DNA of 64,000 nucleotides from Hymenobacter jejuensis (lineage in GTDB: Bacteria; Bacteroidota; Bacteroidia; Cytophagales; Hymenobacteraceae): positions 4,402,001 through 4,466,000 of the forward strand of contig NZ_CP040896.1 in the NCBI RefSeq assembly GCF_006337165.1. Direction: 5' to 3'. The translations under genes and the position numbers were made by a program. Below the pieces are notes generated by a model. The model saw nothing but the letters and a program-made list of their open reading frames with translations. It was not told the DNA's origin and made no database searches. This document shows, one piece after another, positions 42,199 through 51,152 of this stretch (its first letter is position 1; each line of letters begins with the position of its first letter).

Positions 42199-44298
42199 AT
42201 GAAGCAGTTGCTCATAGCCGCCTTGCTGCTGGCCAGCTTACAAGCCGTAGGCCAGCACGCCCCACTGACGGCCCAGCTAGACCAAGTCGGCTTAACCTTT
42301 GCCCTGAACCCCAACGGGCAGCCCACTTATACCTTGCGCTACGGCGCGAAGGTAGTTGTCAAGCCCTCCCGCCTGGGTGTTGCGCTGGCGGATGGCCAAG
42401 GCTTTGAGGGCCCGCTGGAAGTGGTAGGCAGCGAAACCAAGGACGTAGACGAAACGTGGCAGCCGGTGTGGGGCGAAGTCAAAACCATTCGCAACCACTA
42501 TCGGCAGCTCACGGTGCACCTGCGTCAGCCGGCCGCGCCGCGCCGCCTACTCGACGTGGTGTTCCGCGTGTTCGCCGACGGGCTAGGATTTCGCTATGAG
42601 TGGCCGCGGCAGGCCAACCTGCAGTACTTCACCGTGACGGCCGAGCATACGGAATTTAACCTGCCCGCCAACCACAAAGCGTTTTGGATTCCGGGCGACT
42701 ACGATTCCAATGAGTATGCTTATACCACCTCTCGCCTGAGCGAGATCAACACCACGCCCATTGAGGTCATTCAGCTGAAAGCAGCGCCTTACCGCGTGCA
42801 AACGCCCCTGATGCTCAAGTCGGATGACGGGCTGTACGTGAACATTCACGAAGCGGCGCTGGTGAATTATCCGGCCATGATGCTCACCGTAGACCCCAAA
42901 ACCTTTGGCCTAACCAGCGACTTGGTGCCTGCCGTCACGGGGGCCATGGCTTATTTGCAGGCACCCGAGCACACGCCCTGGCGCACCATCGTGGTCAGCG
43001 ATAAGGCGCCGGAGGTGTTGGCCTCGAAGCTGATCTTGAACCTGAACGAGCCGAGCCAGATTCAGGACCCAAGCTGGATCAAGCCGCAGAAGTTTGTGGG
43101 CGTGTGGTGGGAAATGCAGGTGGGACGCGCTTCCTGGAACTACTCGGACTCCAGCAACATCAAGCTGGCCGGCACCGACTGGAGCCGCCTGAAGCCCAAC
43201 GGCCGCCACGGCGCCACTACGGCCAATGTGAAGCGCTACATCGACTTTGCCGCCCAGCACCACATCCAAGGCGTGTTAGTTGAGGGCTGGAACGTGGGCT
43301 GGGAAGATTGGGTAGGCAACTGGAAAGAGGAAGTGTTTGACTTTGTGACGCCCTACCCGGATTTTAACGTGGATGAGTTGCAGCACTACGCGGCCAGCAA
43401 AGGCGTGAAAATCATCATGCACCACGAAACCTCCGGCTCCGCGACCAACTACGAGCGGCGCCAGGATGCCGCCTACCGCTTTATGGACGAGCACGGCTAC
43501 GACGCGGTGAAAACGGGGTACGTGGGCCGCATCATCCCGCGTGGCGAGCACCACGACGGGCAATGGATGGTTAATCATTACGTGCACACGGCGCAAAAAA
43601 CGGCGGCGAGCCACATCATGGTGGACATGCACGAACCCGTGCGTTCGACTGGCCTGCACCGCACGTATCCTAACTGGCTGGCTTCGGAAGCCGCCCGCGG
43701 CAACGAGTTCAACGCCTTCAGCGACGGCAATGCTCCCGAGCACGAAACCATCCTGCCCTTTACGCGCCTGATGGGCGGGCCGATGGACTACACGCCCGGC
43801 ATTTTCAAGCTCCAAGGCTACGCGGCCAGTGCCCCGAAGCGCCAGGTACATACCACTTTAGCTAAGCAACTGGCCCTGTACGTGACCATGTACAGCCCCT
43901 TGCAAATGGCGGCCGACCTACCCGAAAACTACAACCAGCACCTCGACGCTTTCCAATTCATCGAAGACGTGCCCGTGGACTGGGACGACACGCGCATTCT
44001 GGCCGCCGAGCCCGGCGATTATATCGTGACCGCCCGCAAGGCCAAGGGCAAGGAGGAGTGGTATTTGGGCGCCATCACCGACGAGCAGGCACGGCAGCAG
44101 ACGGTGAAGTTAAATTTCCTGACTCCCGGCACCAAGTACGTAGCCACCATCTACGCCGACGCCAAGGACGCCGATTGGCAGAAGAACCCCGCAGCCTATC
44201 AAATTCGGCAGCAATCGGTAAACAGCCGCACGGCGCTCAAGCTACAATTGGCCCCCGGCGGCGGTGCAGCCATTAGTTTTAAGCCTGTTGCGAAGTAG
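42199..44298 (+). CDS. Glycoside hydrolase family 97 (SusB-like alpha-glucosidase)
   Basis: This secreted GH97 enzyme has 699 residues from the ATG at 42199, with a signal peptide ending LQAVGQ. The N-terminal beta-sandwich (about 20-270) has FRVFADGLGFRYEWP and HKAFWIPGDYDSNEYAYT. The catalytic barrel (about 280-590) has KFVGVWWEMQVGRASWNYSD, GVLVEGWNVGWEDW, HHETSGSATNYERR and DMHEPVRSTGLHRTYPNW. GGPMDYTPGIF follows, then a C-terminal beta domain. The HEPVRxTG signature with the surrounding Glu residues points to the inverting alpha-glucosidase branch, as in SusB. No SusCD pair is adjacent. Confidence 0.93.
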   Translation: MKQLLIAALLLASLQAVGQHAPLTAQLDQVGLTFALNPNGQPTYTLRYGAKVVVKPSRLGVALADGQGFEGPLEVVGSETKDVDETWQPVWGEVKTIRNHYRQLTVHLRQPAAPRRLLDVVFRVFADGLGFRYEWPRQANLQYFTVTAEHTEFNLPANHKAFWIPGDYDSNEYAYTTSRLSEINTTPIEVIQLKAAPYRVQTPLMLKSDDGLYVNIHEAALVNYPAMMLTVDPKTFGLTSDLVPAVTGAMAYLQAPEHTPWRTIVVSDKAPEVLASKLILNLNEPSQIQDPSWIKPQKFVGVWWEMQVGRASWNYSDSSNIKLAGTDWSRLKPNGRHGATTANVKRYIDFAAQHHIQGVLVEGWNVGWEDWVGNWKEEVFDFVTPYPDFNVDELQHYAASKGVKIIMHHETSGSATNYERRQDAAYRFMDEHGYDAVKTGYVGRIIPRGEHHDGQWMVNHYVHTAQKTAASHIMVDMHEPVRSTGLHRTYPNWLASEAARGNEFNAFSDGNAPEHETILPFTRLMGGPMDYTPGIFKLQGYAASAPKRQVHTTLAKQLALYVTMYSPLQMAADLPENYNQHLDAFQFIEDVPVDWDDTRILAAEPGDYIVTARKAKGKEEWYLGAITDEQARQQTVKLNFLTPGTKYVATIYADAKDADWQKNPAAYQIRQQSVNSRTALKLQLAPGGGAAISFKPVAK

Positions 44299-44607
44299 CA
44301 TTATACGGAAAGCAAACCTCACAAGAAAAACATGGGCGCGATGAACCACAACAACCGCCTCGGCTTATTTATAAAAGTAGTTATAAGCGCAGTCTCGGGA
44401 AAGTGGTATTTTCAAGCCTCCAGCCCTTTCGCTTCTAAGTGGTAATTTGCCGCCCTTTCCGTCTTTATTCCGGGCTGGCGCCGGCGAAGCCCCGACCACC
44501 CGCCCGGTGGACCTTTACTGGCTGCTGGCCGAAACCACGTACGGAGAGTTGCCTAGCTCCCCGGCGGCGTAGGAGCCCCTCCACCACTGTAGCAGCCCTC
44601 CCTTCCC
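44299..44607. other. Noncoding region, start of an orphan-gene patch
   Basis: No gene, terminator or promoter is recognised. A plus-strand frame open from 44387 to a TAG ending at 44572 reads protein-like near its end (RPVDLYWLLAETTYGELPSS) but has only a TTG start, so it may be a remnant of a lost gene. Confidence 0.3.
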
Positions 44608-45093
44608 ATGAAGAAGTCCGTTCTGATCGCCTTGCTTTCCACGGCGCTGTCTCTGCCAGGATTCTCGCAGGCGCGGTATGATACGGCGGCACCGGCCGCC
44701 ACCAACGTGTATCATAAAGCGTTAACCGAATTTTGCACGTATGTGCAGCAGTACTTTCCGACGGTCAAAGAGATTTGGCTGGAGGAAAACCTACTGCTGC
44801 GCCTACCCGCTTCGACGACCATCAATGGCCTGACGCTCGTGTGCGTTTCCCCGGAAGCGCTGCAGCAAAAACTCAAACACCGACCCAAGCGCGTGTATTT
44901 AACCAGAGTCGTTCCCTTGCAAGTGGAGGGCAATGAGTTTGTTATCAAGGTTATCCCTTTCGCGGTGCAGAAAACGGGCCGGCAACTTCAGCTAATCAAT
45001 TCCGGAGCCCTCAGCACGTATTTTCAATACGATTGCGGCGTGCATAAATTCGTGTTTATGGGGTCCAAGGGAGGCTTTTCTACCCTGCAATAA
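44608..45093 (+). CDS. Hypothetical secreted protein
   Basis: 161 residues with a signal peptide (MKKSVLIALLSTALSLPGFS, cleavage near SQA). The mature part is mixed alpha/beta: HKALTEFCTYVQQYFPTVKE, then EIWLEENLLLRLP and YLTRVVPLQVEGNEFVIKVI. It ends in YDCGVHKFVFMGSKGGFSTLQ. Two Cys residues could form a disulfide. No family recognised. It lies in a patch of genes without clear relatives. Confidence 0.55.
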   Translation: MKKSVLIALLSTALSLPGFSQARYDTAAPAATNVYHKALTEFCTYVQQYFPTVKEIWLEENLLLRLPASTTINGLTLVCVSPEALQQKLKHRPKRVYLTRVVPLQVEGNEFVIKVIPFAVQKTGRQLQLINSGALSTYFQYDCGVHKFVFMGSKGGFSTLQ

Positions 45094-45184
45094 TCCTACG
45101 CTGATCACCGTCTACGCCAGGGACGGCCCCGTACCCGTGGAGCTGTCTCACAAAACGGACATTTTTGCGCGACACGGAGGTAGG

Positions 45185-45221
45185 ATAGGGACCGATAAGC
45201 CCGCCGCTTATCGGTCCCTAT
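45185..45221. terminator. Perfect 16-bp hairpin
   Basis: The arms ATAGGGACCGATAAGC and its complement flank the loop CCGCC. No T tract. It sits 17 bp past the stop of the small minus-strand frame at 45238-45351 and about 90 bp past the stop of the secreted protein, between convergent reading frames. Confidence 0.6.
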
Positions 45222-45237
45222 GGCGCAGGCGCAGAAC

Positions 45238-45351
45238 CTACAGTTGAAGCAGGAAGCTCCGCGCTAAGACATTCAGCGCGCACACCAAACCAAGTACCAA
45301 GGCAGCTGCGACGCCGGGATAAGAGCTTGGAAAGGCAATACCTTGCATCAT
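45238..45351 (-). CDS. Possible small single-helix membrane protein, 37 residues
   Basis: This open frame starts MMQGIAFPSSYPGVAAALVL and ends in LVCALNVLARSFLLQL. One hydrophobic stretch of about 25 residues makes a membrane helix likely. It has AGGAGG right before its first ATG (four bases before the second Met codon), which is rare in this window where Shine-Dalgarno sites are nearly absent, and a strong hairpin just after its stop. No family recognised; codon-level support is weak because it is so short. Confidence 0.35.
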   Translation of the reverse strand: MMQGIAFPSSYPGVAAALVLGLVCALNVLARSFLLQL

Positions 45352-45393
45352 CCCTCCTGGTACTCTACCGACTCCTTTTGGCCCTTCTATTCC

Positions 45394-45750
45394 ATGCGTA
45401 CTCAGCCCCCGCAGAACTCCTCTGATTTAGCGCCGCTGGTGTCTTTTTTTGATAGCGACGACATCTTCATCAAGTCCATCCGCTATGAGTCCCCGGCCGG
45501 CGTGGAGGGGGGGTGGCTAATTGCGCCGAATGCCCTCGGAACCGTGACCATTGCCTTTGAAGGGTTCGAGGGCATTGCCAACTTGGAACTCACCTTAACG
45601 GAAGTGAAGAGCTTGGCTTTCGATTTCGCGTACGAAGTGGATTTCCACGCGAGCCATGACGCCTTCTTGCGAGAGTACACGGTAACCTTGAACGGCCTCG
45701 GGCATGGAATACGCTGCAAGGGCCTTTCGTACAGTGTGCAGCCCCGTTAA
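45394..45750 (+). CDS. Hypothetical cytoplasmic protein, 118 residues
   Basis: From the ATG at 45394 (MRTQPPQNSSDLAPLVSFFD) it is an acidic, beta-rich protein (ESPAGVEGGWLIAPNALGTV, EVDFHASHDAFLREYTVTL, GIRCKGLSYSVQPR). No signal peptide or membrane helix. The upstream extension of the frame is not used. Orphan; it could be an immunity-type or structural protein but there is no evidence for either. Confidence 0.5.
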   Translation: MRTQPPQNSSDLAPLVSFFDSDDIFIKSIRYESPAGVEGGWLIAPNALGTVTIAFEGFEGIANLELTLTEVKSLAFDFAYEVDFHASHDAFLREYTVTLNGLGHGIRCKGLSYSVQPR

Positions 45751-46012
45751 GCCTTCCCCGCAAAGTACTACCTCTGCCCGTCCGGAGCGGTAGAGGCTAA
45801 AATCGGTCCTTTTCCGACATCGGGGATATAACTTCGATTATGTTAAGGAAGGATTCCGCGAAAGAAGCGGCCTCCGAAGGTTTTTATTCTCGCCGTTCTG
45901 TCCAATTGCAAAGCAGGGTAACTTGCTTTCAAGTTGAGAGTCTTCAGTATAGTTTCCTGCACACTTTCTGGCCAAAAACTAACCGGGATGCATTCCCATC
46001 GCTTTAAGAGAT

Positions 46013-46444
46013 ATGAACAAATGGTTAGGCGTACTTGTGGTCCTGATGGGTTTGGTGAGCCGTTTATCCTCAGGCCAGACCCGGGAACTGTCTCAACAAC
46101 AAGCCATCCACTTAGCAGAAATGTTTATCCAGGAGAACGGCTACACCTCGGCACCAGCCAATCGGGCGAACCTAACATACGAGCTCTTTGATGCTGATGA
46201 GAAAGACATCAACACCCTGCTCCAAGCAAGAAGGAACCGTCTTCACCCCAAAGCCTTCTGCATCTCCGACGACCCCGACAACTGGCATGTCGGTTTCTTA
46301 TCTACCAGCGTGGATCTGTCCAAGCTAACCCCCACCCAACAACAAGCGGACCTATCAGGAAGGGCAGTGATTGTAAACAAACGCAACAAAGAGGTCAAAT
46401 TGGCGCACAAAGATCCTCGCTTCTCGCTTTACAAGAAGTTGTAA
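46013..46444 (+). CDS. Hypothetical secreted protein
   Basis: 143 residues with a signal peptide (MNKWLGVLVVLMGLVSRLSS). The mature part begins GQTRELSQQQAIHLAEMFIQ, a helix. It then has DNWHVGFLSTSVDLSKL and a strand SGRAVIVNKRNKEVKLAHKD. The layout is like small NTF2- or PepSY-like domains, but similarity is too weak to name one. No conserved neighbours. Confidence 0.55.
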   Translation: MNKWLGVLVVLMGLVSRLSSGQTRELSQQQAIHLAEMFIQENGYTSAPANRANLTYELFDADEKDINTLLQARRNRLHPKAFCISDDPDNWHVGFLSTSVDLSKLTPTQQQADLSGRAVIVNKRNKEVKLAHKDPRFSLYKKL

Positions 46445-46564
46445 TGGCCGGCCATAAAATGGCGCACAAACACCTTGACAGCGAAGACAGCATGTGAGGC
46501 GCATTTTCCAGTCCGAGAAGTCCTTTTATGTTTAATAGAGCAACCTATATGCTGGTCGTTGCTG

Positions 46565-46885
46565 CTACGTCCACAAATACTGACGCACCTTAATTAAGCG
46601 GATTAGCATCTGATTATCCTTTTCGTACTGGTTCTTCGTCCAGATCGGGTCTAGCTGCCGTTGCCGTTCTACTTCGCTCCGTTCTTGCCACCATTGATGC
46701 AACGCTTCCAGCTCTTGCCTGGCGTGCTGTTTGGCTTCGTTTTCCTCCCATTCAGTCGCCGTAAACAAGTGTTCCTGCTCGATGCAGTTGGTCAACAACT
46801 GGAAGCAAGCGTGAAGCATCATCAAGTCGTTATCTACCCAGCGGTCACCAAGGGTGGTGATGGGTAAGAGATTACCAGGCTGCAT
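46565..46885 (-). CDS. Hypothetical protein, 106 residues
   Basis: Helical and charged, with many Trp, Gln and Glu residues (ATEWEENEAKQHARQELEAL, HQWWQERSEVERQRQLDPIW). No signal peptide. It starts MQPGNLLPITTLGDRWVDND. No family recognised. It lies alone between the secreted orphan and the transporter operon. Confidence 0.5.
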   Translation of the reverse strand: MQPGNLLPITTLGDRWVDNDLMMLHACFQLLTNCIEQEHLFTATEWEENEAKQHARQELEALHQWWQERSEVERQRQLDPIWTKNQYEKDNQMLIRLIKVRQYLWT

Positions 46886-47186
46886 GAGTTAGTGTGGGTT
46901 GCTTTTTTGATAAGGCTTCTAGTTAGACAAAAACTGGAAAGCAGCTAAACTGACAAGGTGACCGGATCCTAGGAAAAGTTGATTAACATAATGCCGCTTC
47001 TTGGATCCGCATAGGAAAAGTACCAAGCTATTTCTCTAGGGGCATAATAACGCGAAGTGCTACCTCGCTACTTCTAGTGAACAACCGATGCGCGATTGAG
47101 GTACAAGGGCTGATAAAACGCGTTGCTTTTGTGCGCTTCTCCGGTTGCCGTGCTAGCTTACGTTTCCCAACCACTTCTATTTTCCC
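46886..47186. other. Noncoding region before the 3-keto-glycoside operon
   Basis: Three hundred bases with no coding frame that looks real. The operon promoter should lie near 47120-47170, where a TTTTG and a TACGTTTC (one mismatch from TAnnTTTG) occur but with 27-bp spacing. Nothing else is seen. Confidence 0.3.
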
Positions 47187-48521
47187 ATGCCGGACCTAAC
47201 GACCTCAATACGCCCGCCGCAGCGCACGATGGCCTCGCGCATCAAATCCATCTTCAGCGGCTCGGTGGGCAACTTGGTCGAGTGGTACGACTGGTACATT
47301 TACTCGGCGTTTGCGCTGTACTTCGCGCCGGCCTTTTTCCCCAAAGGCGACCAAACGGCGCAGCTGCTCAACTCTGCCGCCATCTTTGCAGTGGGATTTC
47401 TGATGCGGCCCTTAGGTGGTTGGTTATTAGGGCTTTATGCTGACCGGCACGGCCGTAAGGCAGCCTTGCTGCTATCGGTGCTGCTGATGTGCGCCGGCTC
47501 GCTGCTCATTGCGCTCACGCCGGCCTATGCCAGCATTGGCGTGTTTGCGCCGGTGCTGCTGGTCGTGTCGCGGTTGTTGCAGGGGCTAAGCGTAGGCGGC
47601 GAATACGGCACCTCCGCTACGTATCTGAGCGAGATGGCCGACCGCAAGAACCGCGGTTTCTTTTCCAGTTTTCAATACGTAACGCTCATTGCGGGGCAAC
47701 TGCTGGCGCTGGTCGTGCAGCTGGCCTTACAGAAAGTGCTCACCGACGCGCAGCTGCACGAATGGGGCTGGCGCATTCCGTTTGTGATCGGGGCGCTCGC
47801 GGCCCTTGTGGCCCTGTACCTGCGGCAGCACATGGAGGAAACGGACGCTTTCGTGAAGCAGGAAGAAACTGAAGTGCCCCAAGGTGAAATTGTTAATAAT
47901 CAGAAAATCAGCAAGATGCGGGTGCTGCTGCAGTACCCGCGCGAGGTGCTCACGGTGGTGGGCCTGACGCTGGGCGGCACCATCGTTTTCTACACTTTCA
48001 CGACTTATACCCAAAAATTCCTGGTTAACACGGCCGGTTTCACCAAGGCCGAAGCCACCCTGATTTCCTTCTGGACGCTGGCCGTAGCCATGGTGCTGCA
48101 ACCGCTCATGGGTGCCATTTCCGACCGCGTGGGCCGGCGGCCGGTGCTGCTGTTTTTTGGAGTAGGGGCCACCCTGGGCACCGTGCCCTTGATGACGCTG
48201 CTGGGCCAGACGCACACGAGTTGGGGCGCATTTGGCCTGCTGGTCGTGGCCATGATTATCATGAGCGGCTATACGTCCATCAACGCCGTGGTGAAGGCCG
48301 AGCTGTTCCCGACCGAGATCCGGGCGCTGGGCGTGGGCCTGCCGTATGCGCTCACCGTGGCCATCTTTGGCGGAACGGCCGAATACGTAGCGTTACTGGC
48401 TAAGGATCAGGGAGTTGAAGCTTGGTTTTATTGGTACGTAACCCTCTGCGCCGTGATTTCCCTGATCGTGTATCTGCGCATGGCCGACACCAAGCACACC
48501 TCGCGCATCACCCACGACTGA
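47187..48521 (+). CDS. MFS transporter of the metabolite:H+ symporter (KgtP/ProP-like) group
   Basis: 444 residues with twelve predicted helices in the inner membrane. The N-terminal GSVGNLVEWYDWYIYSAFAL is the signature of the MHS family. The loop 2-3 motif GLYADRHGRKAALL and the loop 8-9 copy GAISDRVGRRPVLLF are present, as is LLQGLSVGGEYGTSATYLSE. Family substrates are organic acids, betaines or sugars acids. As first gene before DUF1080, GMC and GDH-subunit-3 genes it may import a glycoside-derived acid or the product of that pathway (inference). Confidence 0.88.
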   Translation: MPDLTTSIRPPQRTMASRIKSIFSGSVGNLVEWYDWYIYSAFALYFAPAFFPKGDQTAQLLNSAAIFAVGFLMRPLGGWLLGLYADRHGRKAALLLSVLLMCAGSLLIALTPAYASIGVFAPVLLVVSRLLQGLSVGGEYGTSATYLSEMADRKNRGFFSSFQYVTLIAGQLLALVVQLALQKVLTDAQLHEWGWRIPFVIGALAALVALYLRQHMEETDAFVKQEETEVPQGEIVNNQKISKMRVLLQYPREVLTVVGLTLGGTIVFYTFTTYTQKFLVNTAGFTKAEATLISFWTLAVAMVLQPLMGAISDRVGRRPVLLFFGVGATLGTVPLMTLLGQTHTSWGAFGLLVVAMIIMSGYTSINAVVKAELFPTEIRALGVGLPYALTVAIFGGTAEYVALLAKDQGVEAWFYWYVTLCAVISLIVYLRMADTKHTSRITHD

Positions 48522-48686
48522 ACAGTAGGCCTCGCCAGCCTTCGCTTTCCTGTTGGGAATCAATATATTGGCGCCTGCCCCGGTCGGCCCGAAGGCGAAT
48601 GCCTGTACCCCGACCGGCCGGTTCGGCTCGACTCCGCCCTCACCTGAATCCTTCCTACTAAGCCCTAAAACCCATTTATCCAACCT

Positions 48687-49373
48687 ATGAAATTCTCCTT
48701 TCTCAATCTGCTGGCAGTGGTGTTGATTAGTCAAAGTGTTCATGGTCAGAGTGTTACCTCGGGGGCGAAACAGCAGTCGTTGTTTGACGGCAAAACCACC
48801 AAGGGCTGGCATACCTACCTGAAGCCCAAAGCCGAACCTGCCTGGACGGTTGTGCAGGGCGCGCTGCAACTCAATCCCAAAGCAGAAGGCCAAGGCGATT
48901 TGGTAACCTATGGCGAGTACGAAAACTTTGAATTGACCCTGGAGTGGAATATCTCCGCAGGGGGAAACAGCGGGATCATCTTTGGCGTGCACGAAGATCC
49001 TGCGTTTCAAGCCACTTACGAAACCGGAGTGGAAATGCAGATTCTGGACGATAAAAGCGCGGAAGACAACAAAAAAGCCACCCACCGGGCCGGCTCGCTG
49101 TATGATATGAAGGCCCCAGCCCAAAACGTAGTGAAACCAGCCGGCCAATGGAACTTGGTGAAATTACGCAAGCAAAACGGGCATCTGACTTTCTGGTTGA
49201 ACGGCGCAAAAGTGGTCGATACGCAGATGGGCAGCGCCGAATGGAAAGCCCTGCTTGAGAACAGCAAATTCAAGACTTGGAAAAACTTTGCCGCCTATCC
49301 CAAAGGCCACATCGCGTTGCAGGATCATGGCCACCCGGTATCGTTTCGGAATATAAAAATCGAACTGCTTTAA
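48687..49373 (+). CDS. Secreted DUF1080 protein (3-keto-disaccharide hydrolase domain)
   Basis: 228 residues with a signal peptide (ends SVHGQ) and one DUF1080 jelly-roll domain. It shows SLFDGKTTKGWHTYLKPKAE, YENFELTLEWNISAGGNSGI, GVEMQILDD and QWNLVKLRKQNGHLTFWLNG, with GHIALQDHGHPVSFRNIKI at the end. Members of this family cleave glycosides whose sugar has been oxidised to the 3-keto form. The gene directly precedes the GMC oxidoreductase (16 bp), which fits that role. Substrate not determined. Confidence 0.9.
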   Translation: MKFSFLNLLAVVLISQSVHGQSVTSGAKQQSLFDGKTTKGWHTYLKPKAEPAWTVVQGALQLNPKAEGQGDLVTYGEYENFELTLEWNISAGGNSGIIFGVHEDPAFQATYETGVEMQILDDKSAEDNKKATHRAGSLYDMKAPAQNVVKPAGQWNLVKLRKQNGHLTFWLNGAKVVDTQMGSAEWKALLENSKFKTWKNFAAYPKGHIALQDHGHPVSFRNIKIELL

Positions 49374-49389
49374 TCTGTTTGCCTGATTT

Positions 49390-51132
49390 ATGAGCGAATT
49401 CCAAATTAAGAAAACCGGTACGGTATACGACGCTATCGTGGTGGGTTCGGGCGCCGGGGGCGGCATGGCCGGCTACGTATTGGCGCACGCCGGTTTGAAG
49501 GTATTGATGCTGGAAGCCGGGCCTTTTTTCGATCCGGCCAAAGACGCGCACCAATTCAAATTCCCGTATGAGTCGCCGCGCCGCGGGGCCTCCACCAACC
49601 GGGCTTTCGGCGATTTCGACGCCGCCTACGGTGGCTGGGAGCTGGAGGGCGAGCCCTACACCACCAAAGACAAAACGGAGTTTAACTGGTTCCGGGCCCG
49701 CATGTTGGGCGGCCGCACCAACCACTGGGGGCGCATCTCCCTGCGCATGGGCCCCAACGACTTCAAGAGCCACCACATCGACGGGCTCACCGACGACTGG
49801 CCCATTACGTACGAGGAAGTCAAGCCGTATTACGATAAAGTGGACCGCCTGATTGGGATTTACGGGACGGTCGAGGGCTTGGAAAATGAACCGGACGGCA
49901 TCTTTATGGCGCCGCCCAAACCGCGCCTCAACGAGCTGTTTATCAAGCAAGGAGCTGCTAAGGCGGGCGTGAAGGTAATTCCGGGCCGCGGATCGGTTTT
50001 GACCGAAAACTTGCCCAACAACAAAGACCGCGGCACCTGTTTCTATTGCGGGCAATGCGGCCGTAGCTGTAAAATTTACGCCGATTTTTCGTCGTCGTCT
50101 TGTCTGGTGATTCCGGCCATGAAAACCGGGAATCTGAAAGTGATCACCAACGCGATGGTGCGCGAGGTGCTGACCGACGCGGAAGGCTTAGCGACCGGCG
50201 TATCGTACGTGGACAAAAATGATTTGCAGGAATACCAAGTAAGGGGCAAGCTGGTCGTGCTGGGGGCCAGTGCCGGCGAAACCGCTCGCTTACTACTCAA
50301 TTCCACTTCCAAAAGCCATCCGAATGGGTTGGCCAACAGCAGCGGCATTGTGGGTAAATACATACACGATTCGACCGGCGCCAGCTTGGGCGGGTTTTTA
50401 CCGCAGCTACTGGATCGGAAGCGCTACAATGAAGATGGCGCCGGCAGTGTACACATTTATTCGCCCTGGTGGCTGGATAACAAGAAGTTGGACTTCCCCC
50501 GCGGCTATCACATCGAATACGGAGGCGGGATGCACATGCCGTCGTATGGGTTTGGCGGCGGCATCCAGAACTTAAACGGTCTGGTGCCCGGCCGCGACGG
50601 AAAAATGAAAGACGCCGGCGGCTTTGGTGCTTCGTTAAAAGACGATTACCGGCGCTTTTACGGCACCCAGGTAGGCATGGCGGGCCGCGGAACTGCCATT
50701 GCCCGAGAAGATAATTACTGCGAAATCGACCGCGACGTGGTGGATAAATTCGGGATACCCGTCCTGAAGTTTCACTACAAATGGACCGATGCCGAAGTCA
50801 AGCAGGCCAAGCACATGCAGGAAACGTTTCAATCGATTATGCATGCGATGGGGGGCATCATCACGTCGAAAATTCAGGGGCCCGAAACCAATTACGGGCT
50901 CGAAGCGCCGGGGCGCATTATTCACGAAGTGGGCACGGTCCGGATGGGCGACGACCCCAAAAAATCGGCCCTGAACAAATGGTGCCAGGCCCACGACTGC
51001 AAAAACCTGTTTGTGGTCGATGCGTCGCCGTTTGTGCAGCAAGGCGACAAAAACGCGACCTGGACCATCCTGGCGCTCTCCATGCGCACGAGCGAGTACA
51101 TCCTGGAGCAAAGAAAAAAGCTGAACGTGTAA
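49390..51132 (+). CDS. GMC-family oxidoreductase, probable glycoside 3-dehydrogenase catalytic subunit
   Basis: A 580-residue FAD enzyme. The dinucleotide motif is YDAIVVGSGAGGGMAGYVLA (residues 13-32), followed by MLGGRTNHWGRISLR. A four-Cys segment Cys217, Cys220, Cys223, Cys227 (CFYCGQCGRSC) resembles the 3Fe-4S site of bacterial FAD glucose dehydrogenases. The C-terminal GMC signature is HEVGTVRMGDDPKKSALNKW and VVDASPFVQQGDKNATWTI. The protein has no signal peptide of its own and is likely exported with its Tat-type partner, the next gene. Together with DUF1080 this indicates oxidation of a glycoside at C3 (LacAC-like). Confidence 0.9.
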   Translation: MSEFQIKKTGTVYDAIVVGSGAGGGMAGYVLAHAGLKVLMLEAGPFFDPAKDAHQFKFPYESPRRGASTNRAFGDFDAAYGGWELEGEPYTTKDKTEFNWFRARMLGGRTNHWGRISLRMGPNDFKSHHIDGLTDDWPITYEEVKPYYDKVDRLIGIYGTVEGLENEPDGIFMAPPKPRLNELFIKQGAAKAGVKVIPGRGSVLTENLPNNKDRGTCFYCGQCGRSCKIYADFSSSSCLVIPAMKTGNLKVITNAMVREVLTDAEGLATGVSYVDKNDLQEYQVRGKLVVLGASAGETARLLLNSTSKSHPNGLANSSGIVGKYIHDSTGASLGGFLPQLLDRKRYNEDGAGSVHIYSPWWLDNKKLDFPRGYHIEYGGGMHMPSYGFGGGIQNLNGLVPGRDGKMKDAGGFGASLKDDYRRFYGTQVGMAGRGTAIAREDNYCEIDRDVVDKFGIPVLKFHYKWTDAEVKQAKHMQETFQSIMHAMGGIITSKIQGPETNYGLEAPGRIIHEVGTVRMGDDPKKSALNKWCQAHDCKNLFVVDASPFVQQGDKNATWTILALSMRTSEYILEQRKKLNV

Positions 51133-51152
51133 CCCCTGATTGTTACCCACCG

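Noticed and set aside
44387..44572. Protein-like frame before the secreted orphan
   Set aside because: No ATG or GTG start and no family; kept only as a possible remnant in the noncoding-region note.
45136..45175. GAGCTGTCTCACAAAA-like sequence resembling an insertion-sequence end
   Set aside because: Only one end-like stretch is present, with no matching inverted copy, target duplication or transposase fragment nearby.
47880..47905. TTAATAATCAG-like stretch inside the MFS gene, similar to the AT motif
   Set aside because: It is in coding sequence away from a stop codon and lacks the flanks; probably chance.
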